Origin: Aggregatibacter kilianii
GTDB lineage: Bacteria; Pseudomonadota; Gammaproteobacteria; Enterobacterales; Pasteurellaceae
DNA: 64,000 nucleotides
Direction: 5' to 3'
Assembly: GCF_003130255.1 (NCBI RefSeq)
Contig: NZ_NRCN01000001.1
Location: 1,544,501 to 1,608,500, forward strand
A program made the position numbers and the translations under genes. Below the pieces are notes generated by a model, which did no database searches, had not been told where the DNA came from, and saw only the letters and a program-made list of their open reading frames with translations. Shown here in pieces: positions 8,026-18,738 of the stretch (position 1 is its first letter; every line of letters starts with the position of its first letter).

Positions 8026-9102
8026 TTGCAACCTTTTAGTCAAACCTTTACGCTTGAGCCGCAAGATAATGAACGCTTGCGTTCCTTATGTGGTGCAGCA
8101 GATGCTCACTTGGCGCTTATTGAAAAAACATTCAACCTGTCGATTTCCCGTCGTGGCTTTGATTTCACCATTCAACCGCAAGATAACAATCCTGCGTCAC
8201 ATTATGTCGGTGTGGTGCAAAGTGCGGTGGATTTATTACATGATTTATATGCGCAAACCGCGCCGGTGCGGGGGCAGATCAAAGAGTTGGATTTAGAAGA
8301 CATTCATATCGCATTAATGGAAAGTCGGGCGTTGGCGCAAGGCGATGCGGAATCTGTCGCAGATCATCGCGATGAAAATAAAGTGTATAGCACCACCATT
8401 AAAACCAAGCGGGGCTTAATTAAACCGCGCGGGCCAAATCAAATTCAGTATTTGCACAATATTTTGCGTTATGACATCAGTTTCGGCATTGGGCCTGCTG
8501 GGACGGGAAAAACCTTTTTAGCGGTTGCCGCTGCGGTAGAAGCCTTAGAACGGCAGGAAATTCGTCGTATCTTGTTGACCCGCCCTGCGGTGGAAGCCGG
8601 TGAAAAACTGGGTTTTCTGCCGGGTGATTTAGGACAAAAAATCGAGCCGTATTTGCGCCCATTATATGATGCGTTATTTGAAATGTTAGGTTTTGAGCGC
8701 ATGCAAAAACTCATGGAGCGCAATGTGATTGAAATTGCGCCGTTGGCGTATATGCGCGGTCGAACTTTAAATGACAGTTTTATTATTTTAGACGAAAGTC
8801 AAAATACCACCGTGGAACAAATGAAAATGTTTTTGACCCGTATCGGCTTTAATTCTAAGGCGGTGATTACCGGTGATATTACGCAAATCGACCTGCCTCG
8901 CTCGCAAAAATCCGGCTTACGTCATGCCATTGAAGTGTTGTCCGGCGTGGAAGAATTAAGTTTTAATTACTTCGACAGCAAAGACATTGTGCGCCATCCG
9001 GTGGTGGCGAAAGTGGTGCAAGCGTATGACGCTTGGGATGCGCAGGAAGAAATTCGTCGTTGCGACTTGGCGGATCAACGTAAAGCAGAACGTGAAGAAT
9101 AA
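8026..9102 (+). CDS. ybeZ: PhoH family ATPase (YbeZ)
   Basis: A 358-residue PhoH-like protein. Walker A is GPAGTGKT at residues 156-163 and Walker B is ILDESQN with D256/E257. The start is TTG at 8026, chosen because GAGG lies 7 bases upstream and the protein begins in register with the family. PhoH/YbeZ is a predicted RNA-associated ATPase that acts with the endonuclease YbeY, encoded 71 bp downstream. In E. coli the order is miaB-ybeZ-ybeY-ybeX-lnt; here miaB and ybeX are absent and tmcA follows. The 3' end carries an 18-bp duplication spanning the stop. Confidence 0.93.
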   Translation: MQPFSQTFTLEPQDNERLRSLCGAADAHLALIEKTFNLSISRRGFDFTIQPQDNNPASHYVGVVQSAVDLLHDLYAQTAPVRGQIKELDLEDIHIALMESRALAQGDAESVADHRDENKVYSTTIKTKRGLIKPRGPNQIQYLHNILRYDISFGIGPAGTGKTFLAVAAAVEALERQEIRRILLTRPAVEAGEKLGFLPGDLGQKIEPYLRPLYDALFEMLGFERMQKLMERNVIEIAPLAYMRGRTLNDSFIILDESQNTTVEQMKMFLTRIGFNSKAVITGDITQIDLPRSQKSGLRHAIEVLSGVEELSFNYFDSKDIVRHPVVAKVVQAYDAWDAQEEIRRCDLADQRKAEREE

Positions 9103-9129
9103 ACTGAGAGAGAAGAATAAACTGAGAGA
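9094..9129. repeat. Perfect 18-bp tandem duplication across the phoH stop
   Basis: GAAGAATAAACTGAGAGA occurs at 9094-9111 and again at 9112-9129. The TAA stop of phoH is inside the first copy, and the same TAA recurs in frame in the second, so the protein end is unaffected. Confidence 0.9.
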
Positions 9130-9173
9130 AGAAAAAGTGCGGTCAGAAATTACAATGAATTTAGGAGAGCAAC

Positions 9174-9638
9174 ATGGGTAAGATGATCATTGATTTACAA
9201 ATTGCTTGCGAACAAGAAAGCGGCTTGCCAACCACAGAACAAATCGAACAATGGGCGACAGCCGCAGTACAACCTCAGAGCGATGAAGTGGAAATGACGG
9301 TGCGTATTGTGGATGAAGCGGAAAGCCATGCCTTAAATTTGAATTATCGCGGCAAAGATCGCCCGACCAATGTGTTGTCTTTCCCTTTTGAATGCCCCGA
9401 TGAAGTGGAGCTGCCGTTACTCGGCGATTTGGTGATTTGCCGCCAAGTGGTAGAGCGTGAAGCGCAGGAACAAGACAAACCCGTCATGGCGCATTGGGCG
9501 CACATGGTAGTGCACGGCAGTTTACATTTGCTTGGTTACGATCACATTGAAGATGATGAGGCGGAGGAAATGGAAAGCTTGGAAACCCAAATCATGACGG
9601 GGCTGGGCTTTGCAGATCCGTATTTGAGCGAGAAATGA
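9174..9638 (+). CDS. ybeY: YbeY, single-strand-specific endoribonuclease / rRNA maturation factor
   Basis: A 154-residue UPF0054 metalloprotein. The zinc triad H-x3-H-x5-H is intact at H114, H118 and H124 in [11 protein letters not shown], followed by the acidic EDDEAEEME helix. YbeY works in 16S rRNA 3'-end maturation and ribosome quality control. Ribosome site AGGAGAG lies 7-8 bases before the ATG. The stop overlaps the tmcA start as ATGA, so the two are coupled. Length matches E. coli YbeY. Confidence 0.96.
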   Translation: MGKMIIDLQIACEQESGLPTTEQIEQWATAAVQPQSDEVEMTVRIVDEAESHALNLNYRGKDRPTNVLSFPFECPDEVELPLLGDLVICRQVVEREAQEQDKPVMAHWAHMVVHGSLHLLGYDHIEDDEAEEMESLETQIMTGLGFADPYLSEK

Positions 9639-11572
9639 GCCGAGAACTCCTCATTTTAGTGGGCGAGGATGATTTTCTTGCCTACCAATTAAATCACAAC
9701 CTTTTACTTAAAAGTGCGGTCTGGATTGGCGATGTTTCGCCGCACTTTGCCACCCAATCCTCTTTTCCTTTTAGCAAAACGAAAAATCTGCTCGGCAGTG
9801 AATTTCCTGCCATCATTTACGACGCACGACAAGGCATTAACTTGGATGCCCTCGCCATGGCGGCAGGCACGTTGCAGGACGGTGGTCAGCTATTATTATT
9901 GTTGAATCATTGGGCAGATTTAGCCAATCAACCCGACGGCGACAGCCTGCGTTGGTCGGGCGAAAAACACGCCATAAACACACCGCACTTTATCGCCTTT
10001 TTACAAGAAAAAATCGTAAAATACGGTTTTCCTGTTTATCAAAGTACGCCGTTAACGCTTGCCTTGCCAACGCCTCCAAAAGATCGTTCAACACATTGTC
10101 AGCCAACCTTAGAACAAGCCCGTTTATTGCAACAAATGGCAGAAGCCGAGGACGCGATTCTGATTGTCACGGCAAAACGTGGGCGCGGAAAATCGGCGTT
10201 GGCGGGGCTCTTTGCCAAACAGCAAGTGGCACAAAACCAGCCGGTGATTCTCACAGCCCCGAATAAAAGTGCGGTCAATATTTTCAATGAATTTGCGGGG
10301 GCGGAAATTACCTTTATGCCGCCTGATGAACTTAGCCAAAACCTCAGCGACGCGCCACAACAATTTGCCAACCATTGGTTGTTTGTGGACGAAGCGGCGA
10401 TGATTCCGCTAGACATCTTATTTCGTTTAACCAATGCCTTTAAACGCGTTGTGTTGACGACCACCATTCACAGCTACGAAGGCACGGGCAGAGGCTTCTT
10501 ATTAAAATTCATGGCGAAAATCGACCGCACTTTGCGTCATTTTGAACTGTTTACGCCGTTACGTTGGCAGGCGGATGACAAACTGGAAGCGTTTATTGAC
10601 GACCTGTTGCTGTGCGATTGCGAAGATCGTCTGCCACAGCCGCCTTATGATTCTGTGCTTGCGGAGCAGATCCAAATTTCTCATTGTGAACGGATTCCTC
10701 ATGATGAAATTGAATCTGTTTACGGCTTGCTGACCTTGGCGCATTATCGAACCTCGCCTTTGGATTTACGCCGTTTATTGGATGCACCACAGCAGCAATT
10801 TTATCTTGCTCAAGCACAGGATTCCTTGCTTGGTTGCGTATGGGCGGTGCCGGAAGGTGGAATGGAGGACAATACGTTAATTTGCCAAATTCGACGTGGC
10901 GAACGTCGCCCGCGTGGCAATTTAGTGGCGCAAATGCTGTGTTTCCAAGCAGGATTGGAAGAGGCATGTGAATTATGCTCTCTGCGCATTTCCCGTATCG
11001 CCGTACAACCCAACTGGCAACAACAGGGGCTTGGGCAACGTTTAATTGCCCAGATGACACAACAACAGATAAAACAACAGGGCGCGGTGGATTTTCTTTC
11101 CGTCAGTTTTGGTTACACCCCGGAACTATTGGCATTCTGGCAAAAGTGCGGTTTCATTTTGGTGCATTTTAGCGAAAGCAAAGAAGCCAGCAGCGGTTGT
11201 TATTCCGTGGTGGCGTTGAGTCCCTTGAGTAAGGAAGGGCGAGTATTCGTGCAACAGGCGGAAAAACAGTTTCAACGCAATTTGCCCCTTTCTTTACATC
11301 CGCTCGCGACACAGTTTGCTCGAACAGAAATAGCTTGGACGCTGGATAGTTCGGATTGGCAATCGTTAAAGAATTTTGCCGATTTTTTCCTGCCGTTATC
11401 TTCTGCCTTGCCGTCGATTCGGCGTTTAATCAAATCGGCAGGCGAATTGCCTTTCCCCTTGTTGGCAGATTATTGTAAACAGCCGGAAAAAAGACAGAAT
11501 AAAAAAACGTGGTTAGAAAATTGTCGCTTGGAAGTGAAGAAGTGGTTGCAAAAAAATGCCGTCCTTTTATGA
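9635..11572 (+). CDS. tmcA: TmcA, tRNA(Met) cytidine acetyltransferase
   Basis: A 645-residue enzyme that makes N4-acetylcytidine at the wobble position of elongator tRNA-Met, using acetyl-CoA and ATP. Domains in order are an N-terminal DUF1726-like region, an RNA-helicase-like ATPase with Walker A GRGKSAL (K186) and DEAAMIP, a GNAT acetyltransferase region containing [20 protein letters not shown], and a C-terminal tRNA-binding tail. It is slightly shorter than the E. coli protein (about 670). It overlaps ybeY by 4 bp and contains several USS copies on both strands (for example 9712-9720). Confidence 0.95.
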   Translation: MSRELLILVGEDDFLAYQLNHNLLLKSAVWIGDVSPHFATQSSFPFSKTKNLLGSEFPAIIYDARQGINLDALAMAAGTLQDGGQLLLLLNHWADLANQPDGDSLRWSGEKHAINTPHFIAFLQEKIVKYGFPVYQSTPLTLALPTPPKDRSTHCQPTLEQARLLQQMAEAEDAILIVTAKRGRGKSALAGLFAKQQVAQNQPVILTAPNKSAVNIFNEFAGAEITFMPPDELSQNLSDAPQQFANHWLFVDEAAMIPLDILFRLTNAFKRVVLTTTIHSYEGTGRGFLLKFMAKIDRTLRHFELFTPLRWQADDKLEAFIDDLLLCDCEDRLPQPPYDSVLAEQIQISHCERIPHDEIESVYGLLTLAHYRTSPLDLRRLLDAPQQQFYLAQAQDSLLGCVWAVPEGGMEDNTLICQIRRGERRPRGNLVAQMLCFQAGLEEACELCSLRISRIAVQPNWQQQGLGQRLIAQMTQQQIKQQGAVDFLSVSFGYTPELLAFWQKCGFILVHFSESKEASSGCYSVVALSPLSKEGRVFVQQAEKQFQRNLPLSLHPLATQFARTEIAWTLDSSDWQSLKNFADFFLPLSSALPSIRRLIKSAGELPFPLLADYCKQPEKRQNKKTWLENCRLEVKKWLQKNAVLL

Positions 11573-11623
11573 TAACAATCTCTTAACAATTTAAAATAAA
11601 GCTAAAAAAATAAGGAAACAAAA

Positions 11624-11800
11624 ATGAGCGAAGAAGGCAAAAAAAGTTGGGTGAAACGCGCGTGGGAAGCCTATTCTGATTTCTGTAAAGAAGCGGGTAT
11701 CGATCAAGGCACTTGCCGTGGTTGTGTGCCGGTGGTGAAGTTTGACGAAGACGCCGAACCAAAAGACAAAAAAGAACAGAAAGAGGAAAGCGCTCACTAA
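11624..11800 (+). CDS. Small conserved Pasteurellaceae protein (DUF5363-like)
   Basis: A 58-residue protein beginning MSEEGKKSWVKRAWEAYSDF and ending in a Lys/Glu-rich tail. Three cysteines lie close together (C21, C31, C34; the last two as CRGC), which could bind metal. AAGGA lies 8 bases before the ATG, and a 51-bp gap separates it from tmcA, so it probably belongs to the ybeZ-ybeY-tmcA transcript. It resembles the small DUF5363 proteins found near mfd in Pasteurellaceae; that family name is from memory and unchecked. Function unknown. Confidence 0.8.
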   Translation: MSEEGKKSWVKRAWEAYSDFCKEAGIDQGTCRGCVPVVKFDEDAEPKDKKEQKEESAH

Positions 11801-11924
11801 GATTAGCATGCCTGGGGGATGAATTCCCCTAAGTATGACACTGTTTTTTTATACAGACTTTTATTGGAAATCCACCCTGTTTGAGCTAAACTAGCGACAA
11901 TTTTTTTTAATACATTGTCGTTTT

Positions 11925-14900
11925 ATGCAAACTCCATTTTTTCACATCGAAATTCCAACTCAAGCACAAGATCATAAAATTTTAGCCAATATTCTGCCCG
12001 GCGCGGATAGCCTTGCCGTGAGTGAAATTGCGGCGCAGTTTAACGGGCTAACCGTCGTGGTGACGAACGACACCCGAAGTGCGGTGCGTTTAGAAAAAGA
12101 GTTGGCGCAACTGAGCTCACTTAATGTCACCTTTTTTCCCGATTGGGAAACCTTGCCCTACGACAGTTTTTCGCCTCATCAAGATATTATTTCTGCCCGC
12201 TTGAGTGCTTTATTTCATTTACAGCAACGCAAGCAAGGCATTTTCATTTTACCGATTGCCACCTTAATGCAACGCGTTTGCCCGCCGTCTTATTTACAAC
12301 ATCGGGTGTTACTGATTAACAAAGGCGACCGTTTTGTCATTGAAACACTTCGTTTGCAATTGGAAAAATCGGGTTATCGCGCGGTGGAGCAAGTGTTGGA
12401 ACATGGCGAATATGCTGTGCGCGGTGCTTTGTTGGATCTTTTCCCGATGGGAAGTGCGGTGCCTTTTCGCTTAGATTTTTTTGATGATGAAATTGATTCC
12501 ATTCGTACTTTTGATGTGGATACACAACGCACGTTGCAGGAAATCGATCACATCAATTTATTACCGGCGCACGAATTTCTAACGGATAATCAAGGCATTG
12601 AATTTTTCCGCAGCCAATTCCGCGCGGCGTTTGGTGAAATTCGACGGGATCCGGAACATATTTATCAACAAATCAGCAAAGGCACGTTGGCGGCAGGGAT
12701 TGAATATTGGCAGCCCTTGTTCTTTGAAGAAATGGCGACCTTATTTGATTATTTCCCGGCGAATACACTGTTTATTACCGGCGAGCAAAATCAAACGCAG
12801 GGTGAGCGTTTTTATGCGGATGCGGAACAACGTTTTGAGAGTCGCCGTGTCGATCCGATGCGTCCGTTATTGTCGCCCGATAAACTTTGGCTGCGCATTG
12901 ATGACGTAAATCGTCACTTAAAACACTATCCTGCAATTGCGTTAAAAACGGAAAAAGTGCGGTCGTCCGCACGGCAGAAAAATTTGGCCATTACGCCCTT
13001 ACCGCCACTGACCATTCAATCGCAACAAAAAGAACCGTTACATCAGTTACGCCAATTTATTGAGCATTTTAAAGGCAATATTTTATTTATCGTGGAAACG
13101 GAAGGGCGCCGTGAAACCTTGTTAAGCCTGCTTGCTCCGCTAAAACTGAAACCAAAACAGATTCATACCTTGGCGCAAGCGACGGAAGAAAAATTGGCTT
13201 TAATGGTGAGCCCGTTGGAGCATGGTTTTATTATTGAGCAGGATGTGCCGCTTGCCATTATTTGTGAATCGGAATTGCTTGGCGAACGTGTGCAACAACG
13301 GCAGCGGGATAAATCCCGCACGGTGAATCCTGATACCTTGATTCGTAACCTTGCCGAATTGCAAATCGGTCAGCCGGTCGTGCATTTGGATCATGGTGTG
13401 GGGCGCTATGGCGGTTTAGTGAGTTTAGAAAACGGCGGCATTAAAGCGGAATATTTGTTGCTCAATTATGCCAACGACTCAAAATTGTATGTGCCGGTGG
13501 CATCGTTACATTTAATCAGCCGTTATGTGGGTGGTTCCGATGAAACCGCGCCGTTGCACAAGTTAGGCTCCGAAGCCTGGGGCAAAGCACGCAGCAAAGC
13601 GGCGGAGAAAATTCGTGATGTGGCAGCAGAGTTATTGGATGTGTATGCGCAACGTGAAGCGCAAAAAGGCTTTGCCTTTCAATATGATTGTGAGGAATTT
13701 CAACAATTCACCGCCACGTTCCCATTTGAAGAAACGCATGATCAACTCATGGCAATTAATGCCGTGATTTCTGATATGACATTGCCGAAAGCTATGGATC
13801 GCCTTGTGTGTGGCGATGTGGGTTTTGGTAAAACGGAAGTGGCGATGCGCGCTGCCTTTTTAGCGGTGATGAACCACAAACAGGTTGCCGTATTGGTGCC
13901 AACCACCTTGTTAGCGCAACAACATTTCGATAATTTCAAAGACCGTTTCGCCAATTTGCCGGTAAACGTGGAAATGTTGTCCCGCTTTAAAACGGCGAAA
14001 GAGCAGAAACAGGTGATTCAGGATTTAGCCGACGGCAAAGTGGATATTTTGATTGGCACCCATAAAATCATTCAAGGCGATGTGCAATTCCATGATCTGG
14101 GTTTGTTGATTATTGACGAAGAACACCGCTTTGGCGTGCGCCAAAAAGAAAAAATGAAACAATTGCGCGCTAACATAGATATTCTTACTCTGACGGCAAC
14201 GCCGATTCCGCGTACGTTAAACATGGCGATGAATGGCATTCGCGATCTTTCCATTATTTCTACGCCACCGGCACGCCGTTTAACCATTAAAACGTTTGTG
14301 CGTCAAACGGATGAGTTAGTGATTCGTGAAGCGATTTTGCGTGAAATTTTGCGTGGCGGGCAGGTGTATTATTTGCATAACGATGTGGCGAGTATTGAAA
14401 ATACGGCAGAAAAACTGACCGCACTCGTACCGGAAGCGCGCGTGATTGTGGGACACGGACAAATGCGCGAACGTGAGTTGGAACGCGTGATGTCGGATTT
14501 TTATCATCAACGTTATAACGTGCTGGTGTGTTCTACGATTATTGAAACCGGTATCGATGTGCCGACGGCCAATACCATTATTATTGAGCGTGCCGACAAT
14601 TTCGGTTTGGCACAGTTGCACCAGTTACGCGGACGGGTTGGGCGTTCTCACCATCAAGCCTATGCTTATTTGCTCACACCGCCACCGAAACTGATGACGA
14701 AGGATGCGCAAAAACGCTTGGAAGCCTTGGAAAGCCTAGACAACCTCGGTGCCGGCTTTATTTTAGCCACCCACGATTTGGAAATTCGCGGCGCAGGGGA
14801 ATTGTTGGGCAACGAGCAAAGCGGACAAATTGAAAGCATCGGTTTTTCTCTTTACATGGAATTGTTGGAGCGTGCGGTGAAAGCCTTAAAAGAAGGTCGT

Positions 14901-15371
14901 GAGCCGTCATTGGATGAACTGACGCAACAACAAACTGAGATTGATTTACGGATGCCGTCGCTATTGCCGGAAGATTATTTGGGCGATGTGAATATGCGCT
15001 TGTCTTTCTATAAACGCATTGCCGGTGCGGAAAATACCGAAGCATTGGATGAATTAAAAGTGGAGCTTATCGACCGTTTCGGAACCTTGCCACAAGCCAC
15101 GCGGAATCTGTTGCAAATTGCGCAATTACGACTGGATTTAAAACCGCTCAATGTCATTCGCTTGGATGCCAATGCGCAAGGCGGATTCATCGAATTTGCC
15201 CCGAACGCTGATTTAGACCCGATGATCTTTTTACAGTTAATCCAAAGCAATCCGGCGGTTTATCGTTTTGACGGCCCACATAAATTCCGCTTCACCAAAG
15301 ATTTAACAGACTATAAAGTGCGGTTAGAATTTGTGACGGATTTGGTGAAAGAGTTAACCAACCCGCGGTAA
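11925..15371 (+). CDS. mfd: Mfd, transcription-repair coupling factor
   Basis: A 1148-residue DNA translocase that removes RNA polymerase stalled at lesions and recruits UvrA. The UvrB-like N-terminal module (about 1-350), the RNA-polymerase-interacting CarD-like domain (about 480-550, LDHGVGRYGGL), the RecG-like helicase with Walker A GDVGFGKT (K636) and DEEHRFG (D731), and the C-terminal TRCF domain (about 1000-1100) are all in place. Length equals E. coli Mfd. No strong ribosome site precedes the ATG. Several USS copies lie in the gene. Confidence 0.97.
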   Translation: MQTPFFHIEIPTQAQDHKILANILPGADSLAVSEIAAQFNGLTVVVTNDTRSAVRLEKELAQLSSLNVTFFPDWETLPYDSFSPHQDIISARLSALFHLQQRKQGIFILPIATLMQRVCPPSYLQHRVLLINKGDRFVIETLRLQLEKSGYRAVEQVLEHGEYAVRGALLDLFPMGSAVPFRLDFFDDEIDSIRTFDVDTQRTLQEIDHINLLPAHEFLTDNQGIEFFRSQFRAAFGEIRRDPEHIYQQISKGTLAAGIEYWQPLFFEEMATLFDYFPANTLFITGEQNQTQGERFYADAEQRFESRRVDPMRPLLSPDKLWLRIDDVNRHLKHYPAIALKTEKVRSSARQKNLAITPLPPLTIQSQQKEPLHQLRQFIEHFKGNILFIVETEGRRETLLSLLAPLKLKPKQIHTLAQATEEKLALMVSPLEHGFIIEQDVPLAIICESELLGERVQQRQRDKSRTVNPDTLIRNLAELQIGQPVVHLDHGVGRYGGLVSLENGGIKAEYLLLNYANDSKLYVPVASLHLISRYVGGSDETAPLHKLGSEAWGKARSKAAEKIRDVAAELLDVYAQREAQKGFAFQYDCEEFQQFTATFPFEETHDQLMAINAVISDMTLPKAMDRLVCGDVGFGKTEVAMRAAFLAVMNHKQVAVLVPTTLLAQQHFDNFKDRFANLPVNVEMLSRFKTAKEQKQVIQDLADGKVDILIGTHKIIQGDVQFHDLGLLIIDEEHRFGVRQKEKMKQLRANIDILTLTATPIPRTLNMAMNGIRDLSIISTPPARRLTIKTFVRQTDELVIREAILREILRGGQVYYLHNDVASIENTAEKLTALVPEARVIVGHGQMRERELERVMSDFYHQRYNVLVCSTIIETGIDVPTANTIIIERADNFGLAQLHQLRGRVGRSHHQAYAYLLTPPPKLMTKDAQKRLEALESLDNLGAGFILATHDLEIRGAGELLGNEQSGQIESIGFSLYMELLERAVKALKEGREPSLDELTQQQTEIDLRMPSLLPEDYLGDVNMRLSFYKRIAGAENTEALDELKVELIDRFGTLPQATRNLLQIAQLRLDLKPLNVIRLDANAQGGFIEFAPNADLDPMIFLQLIQSNPAVYRFDGPHKFRFTKDLTDYKVRLEFVTDLVKELTNPR

Positions 15372-15374
15372 TTT

Positions 15375-15428
15375 CCGTGGGTAATTGAATTACCCATGGT
15401 TATGCATAAATCAGCCCCTTTGGGGACT
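15375..15428 (+). terminator. Two hairpins after mfd
   Basis: GGGTAATT (15379-15386) and AATTACCC (15388-15395) form a stem extended outward by a T-A pair. A second short stem, CCCC-TTT-GGGG at 15415-15425, is followed by ACTTTTCT. Neither has a strong U-run, so termination is plausible but not certain. Confidence 0.4.
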
Positions 15429-15519
15429 TTTCTAGCACTCAGATTTTGCTTTTTCTCTTTCTATGCTTCCTAAAGCGGAACGATTATGCATTACTTAAGA
15501 TGACTTGTTGCCCTAGGTA

Positions 15520-15548
15520 TTGAGCCTAATTCTGTTTTTGCATACAAT
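15520..15548 (+). promoter_or_regulatory. Predicted sigma-70 promoter of gmhA
   Basis: TTGAGC (15520-15525) and TACAAT (15543-15548) are spaced 17 bp apart, 30 bases before the gmhA start, leaving a short leader with AAGGAG. Confidence 0.7.
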
Positions 15549-15565
15549 CTAGCGACTTTTATTAA

Positions 15566-16162
<597 letters not shown>

Positions 16163-16175
16163 GGTATTTACATAT

Positions 16176-16220
16176 AAAGTGCGGTCAAAAAACAAGAAGG
16201 TTTTTTGACCGCACTTTTTT
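16176..16220 (+). terminator. USS inverted-pair terminator after gmhA
   Basis: Two opposed uptake signals form a perfect 17-bp stem (16176-16192 with 16201-16217), an 8-base loop and a following T-run. This is the well-known Pasteurellaceae use of paired USS as rho-independent terminators. Confidence 0.92.
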
Positions 16221-16234
16221 CTTAAAGGAGTGTT

Positions 16235-17116
16235 ATGCGTAGATTATTGTTAGTTGTCTTGTTATCTTCTTTTGCCGGTTCGACATTAGCATTGTTTCCG
16301 GTGCGGACAGATTGGGAGCAAAATCATTTACAGGGTAAGGTAAAATCGGTTGAGTCTTATTCAAAAGATAATCCCGAAGCCATAGAAGAAGGTGATCCGA
16401 TCACGAATTATAAAAAGTCTTTTTATAATGCGCAGGGCTTTTTAGTCAAAGAGGAAGAGCGGGATACTGAAGAGAGTTATAATCAAAGTACGCGGTTTCA
16501 TACGTATCAATATGACGATAAAAATCGTTTGATAGAGCGGAATAGCGAAGAGGTGGTGCTCTCTACCGAGAACAAAGATGATACTGCTCCATCTTATTTT
16601 GGAGCGCTCTATCAATATCAGGAAAATGACGATGGGACGGGGATACAGAAAGAGTTGGTTTATGTTTATAAAAAACCAACGTCACCGGATTGGGAAGATG
16701 GGCATCATCAAATGATTTATGATGCGAAAGGCAATTTGTTGAAAGATCAAATGTATTATCCTAAAATCCATAGTGCCAATCAGATTTTGACCTATTTTTA
16801 TGATGATGCGCGATTAAGCAAAGTTTGCGACATAAGTGAGAAAGAGAAAATTGAAGATTGCGAGACGTATCGTTATTTTGATGATGGTTCTTTTGTTAAA
16901 AATGGTTCATTTAATGATCTTAGGGTAGAAATCACCTATGATAAAAATCATCATGAAATCAAGCGTCAGTTTATTGATAAGGATGGTCGTGTGTCTAATG
17001 AGAGCTACAAGACTAAACACCGATTCGATGAACAGGGTAATGTGATTGAAAGTGTCATGTATAATGAGAAAGGTGAGTGGGTAACCAAGACGACCTATAA
17101 ATATGAGTATTATTAA
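16235..17116 (+). CDS. Unrecognised exported protein with YD-like repeats
   Basis: A 293-residue protein of unknown function. Residues 1-19 form a signal peptide (MRRLLLVVLLSSFAG...); no lipobox cysteine is present, so it is likely periplasmic or secreted. The mature part has loosely repeated motifs such as YDDKNRLIER, YDAKGNLLKDQ and FDEQGNVIESV, reminiscent of RHS/YD or MORN-like beta repeats, and is rich in Tyr, Asp and Glu. AAGGAG lies 6-7 bases before the ATG. It stands alone between two terminators. I cannot name a family with confidence. Confidence 0.8.
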   Translation: MRRLLLVVLLSSFAGSTLALFPVRTDWEQNHLQGKVKSVESYSKDNPEAIEEGDPITNYKKSFYNAQGFLVKEEERDTEESYNQSTRFHTYQYDDKNRLIERNSEEVVLSTENKDDTAPSYFGALYQYQENDDGTGIQKELVYVYKKPTSPDWEDGHHQMIYDAKGNLLKDQMYYPKIHSANQILTYFYDDARLSKVCDISEKEKIEDCETYRYFDDGSFVKNGSFNDLRVEITYDKNHHEIKRQFIDKDGRVSNESYKTKHRFDEQGNVIESVMYNEKGEWVTKTTYKYEYY

Positions 17117-17150
17117 CTTAACGCGCGGTCATTTTTTTATATGTTTTTTA

Positions 17151-17177
17151 AAATCCCAATGTTATTTGGGATTTTTT
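17151..17177 (+). terminator. Rho-independent terminator
   Basis: AAATCCCAA (17151-17159) pairs with TTGGGATTT (17166-17174), followed by TTT. It ends the hypothetical gene before the art operon. Confidence 0.85.
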
Positions 17178-17187
17178 AATACTTTGA

Positions 17188-17226
17188 GTTGCATAATTAT
17201 TCATAAAAGCATAATATGTTTTCAAC
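17188..17226 (+). promoter_or_regulatory. Paired ArgR-like operators of artP
   Basis: TGCATAATTATTCA (17190-17203) matches the ARG box TGAAT-W4-ATTCA with one mismatch. A weaker second 18-bp box (17209-17226, ending TTTTCA) follows after 3 bp, the usual ARG-box spacing. Repression by ArgR with arginine is inferred. Confidence 0.65.
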
Positions 17227-17260
17227 TTAACTGTAATTTGATGTAAGAGTATAAGTAACA

Positions 17261-17995
17261 ATGACAATTAGTGTTAAAAATCTGAATTTTTTTTATGGCG
17301 CCAATCAAGCCTTATTTAATATTAACTTAACCGCGAATGATGGCGATGTCGTGGTGTTATTGGGGCCAAGTGGTGCTGGTAAAAGTACCTTAATTCGTAC
17401 TTTGAATTTGCTGGAAGTACCACAATCGGGCGAATTGATTATTGCCAATAATCAATTTGATTTGTCTGCCAATACTGATCCGAAACAAATTCGCCAATTG
17501 CGTCGTGATGTGGGTATGGTGTTTCAACAGTATCATTTATGGCCGCACATGACGGTGTTGGAAAACCTCATTGAAGCGCCGATGAAAATTCTCGGTGTGG
17601 GCGAGATGGAAGCCAAACAACAGGCGATGGAATTATTGCAACGTTTGCGTTTGGAAGGCCACGCGGAGCGTTTCCCGTTACATTTATCCGGTGGTCAACA
17701 ACAGCGGGTGGCGATTGCTCGCGCGTTAATGATGAAACCACAAGTGTTGTTATTTGATGAACCGACGGCAGCGCTGGATCCGGAAATTACCGCGCAGATC
17801 GTTTCCATTATTGAGGAATTACGAGAAACGGGCATTACCCAAGTGATTGTGACTCATGAAGTTAATATGGCGAAAAAGGTGGCCACTAAAGTGGTGTATA
17901 TGGAACAGGGGCATATTATCGAAACCGGTGACAGCACCTGCTTTGAGCAACCACAAACAGAACGCTTTAAACAATATCTCTCACACAACATTTAA
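17261..17995 (+). CDS. artP: ArtP, arginine ABC transporter ATPase
   Basis: A 244-residue polar-amino-acid ABC ATPase. Walker [10 protein letters not shown], the signature [15 protein letters not shown], Walker [13 protein letters not shown] and the switch region [10 protein letters not shown] are intact. It energises arginine uptake through ArtQ and ArtM with substrate delivered by ArtI. First gene of artP-artI-artQ-artM; artI begins 19 bp after its stop. ArgR-like operators lie 35-73 bp upstream of the start. Length matches E. coli ArtP. Confidence 0.95.
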   Translation: MTISVKNLNFFYGANQALFNINLTANDGDVVVLLGPSGAGKSTLIRTLNLLEVPQSGELIIANNQFDLSANTDPKQIRQLRRDVGMVFQQYHLWPHMTVLENLIEAPMKILGVGEMEAKQQAMELLQRLRLEGHAERFPLHLSGGQQQRVAIARALMMKPQVLLFDEPTAALDPEITAQIVSIIEELRETGITQVIVTHEVNMAKKVATKVVYMEQGHIIETGDSTCFEQPQTERFKQYLSHNI

Positions 17996-18014
17996 TCTGA
18001 AAGGAGAAAATAGA

Positions 18015-18734
18015 ATGAAAAAATTACTTTTAAGTGCAATTTTATTAGGCTCCGCTATGGCAGCTAATGCACAAGATCTAACTTTTGCTATGGAGCCAAG
18101 TTATCCGCCTTTTGAATCCACCAATGAAAAAGGTGAAATCATCGGTTTTGATGTGGACATTGCCAATGCTATCTGTAAAGAAATTCAAGCCACTTGCCAT
18201 TTTAAAGGCGAAGCGTTTGACGCACTGATTACCAATTTAAGATCAAAACGTTTTGATGCGGCGATTTCTGCCATCGATATTACTGACGCACGTGCCAAAC
18301 AAGTGTTGTTCTCCGAACCTTATTATGACAGCACGGCAAGCTATGTGGCGTTAAAAGGTAAAGCAAACCTAGAAAGTGCAAAAAACGTTGGCGTGCAAAA
18401 CGGTACGACTTATCAACAATACACGGTGGCGGAAACCAAACAATACAGTCCGAAATCTTATGCGAGCTTGCAAGATGCGGTGTTGGACTTAAAAAATGGT
18501 CGTATTGACATTATCTTTGGTGACACTGCCGTGCTTGCAGATATGATTTCCAAAGAACCGAACATTGAGTTTGTGGGTGATAAAGTCAATAACAAAAAAT
18601 ATTTCGGTAACGGTTTTGGTATTGCGATGAACAAATCCAACAAAGAATTGGCAGAAAGCTTAAATAAAGGTTTAGCCGCCATTAAAGCCAATGGTGAATA
18701 TCAAAAAATCTATGATAAATGGATGACGAAGTAA
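18015..18734 (+). CDS. artI: ArtI, periplasmic arginine-binding protein
   Basis: A 239-residue family-3 solute-binding protein. The start is ATG 18015, with AAGGAG 10 bases upstream; a longer in-frame reading back to 17856 only overlaps artP. Signal peptide [19 protein letters not shown] is cut before QDLTF. The mature N-terminus [20 protein letters not shown] and the motif [16 protein letters not shown] are typical of arginine/lysine binding proteins. The gene downstream of artM encodes a close paralogue of identical length. Confidence 0.94.
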   Translation: MKKLLLSAILLGSAMAANAQDLTFAMEPSYPPFESTNEKGEIIGFDVDIANAICKEIQATCHFKGEAFDALITNLRSKRFDAAISAIDITDARAKQVLFSEPYYDSTASYVALKGKANLESAKNVGVQNGTTYQQYTVAETKQYSPKSYASLQDAVLDLKNGRIDIIFGDTAVLADMISKEPNIEFVGDKVNNKKYFGNGFGIAMNKSNKELAESLNKGLAAIKANGEYQKIYDKWMTK

Positions 18735-18738
18735 TTTT

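Noticed and set aside
17856-18014. N-terminal extension of ArtI
   Set aside because: It would overlap artP by 140 bp and hide the signal peptide; ATG 18015 has a good ribosome site.
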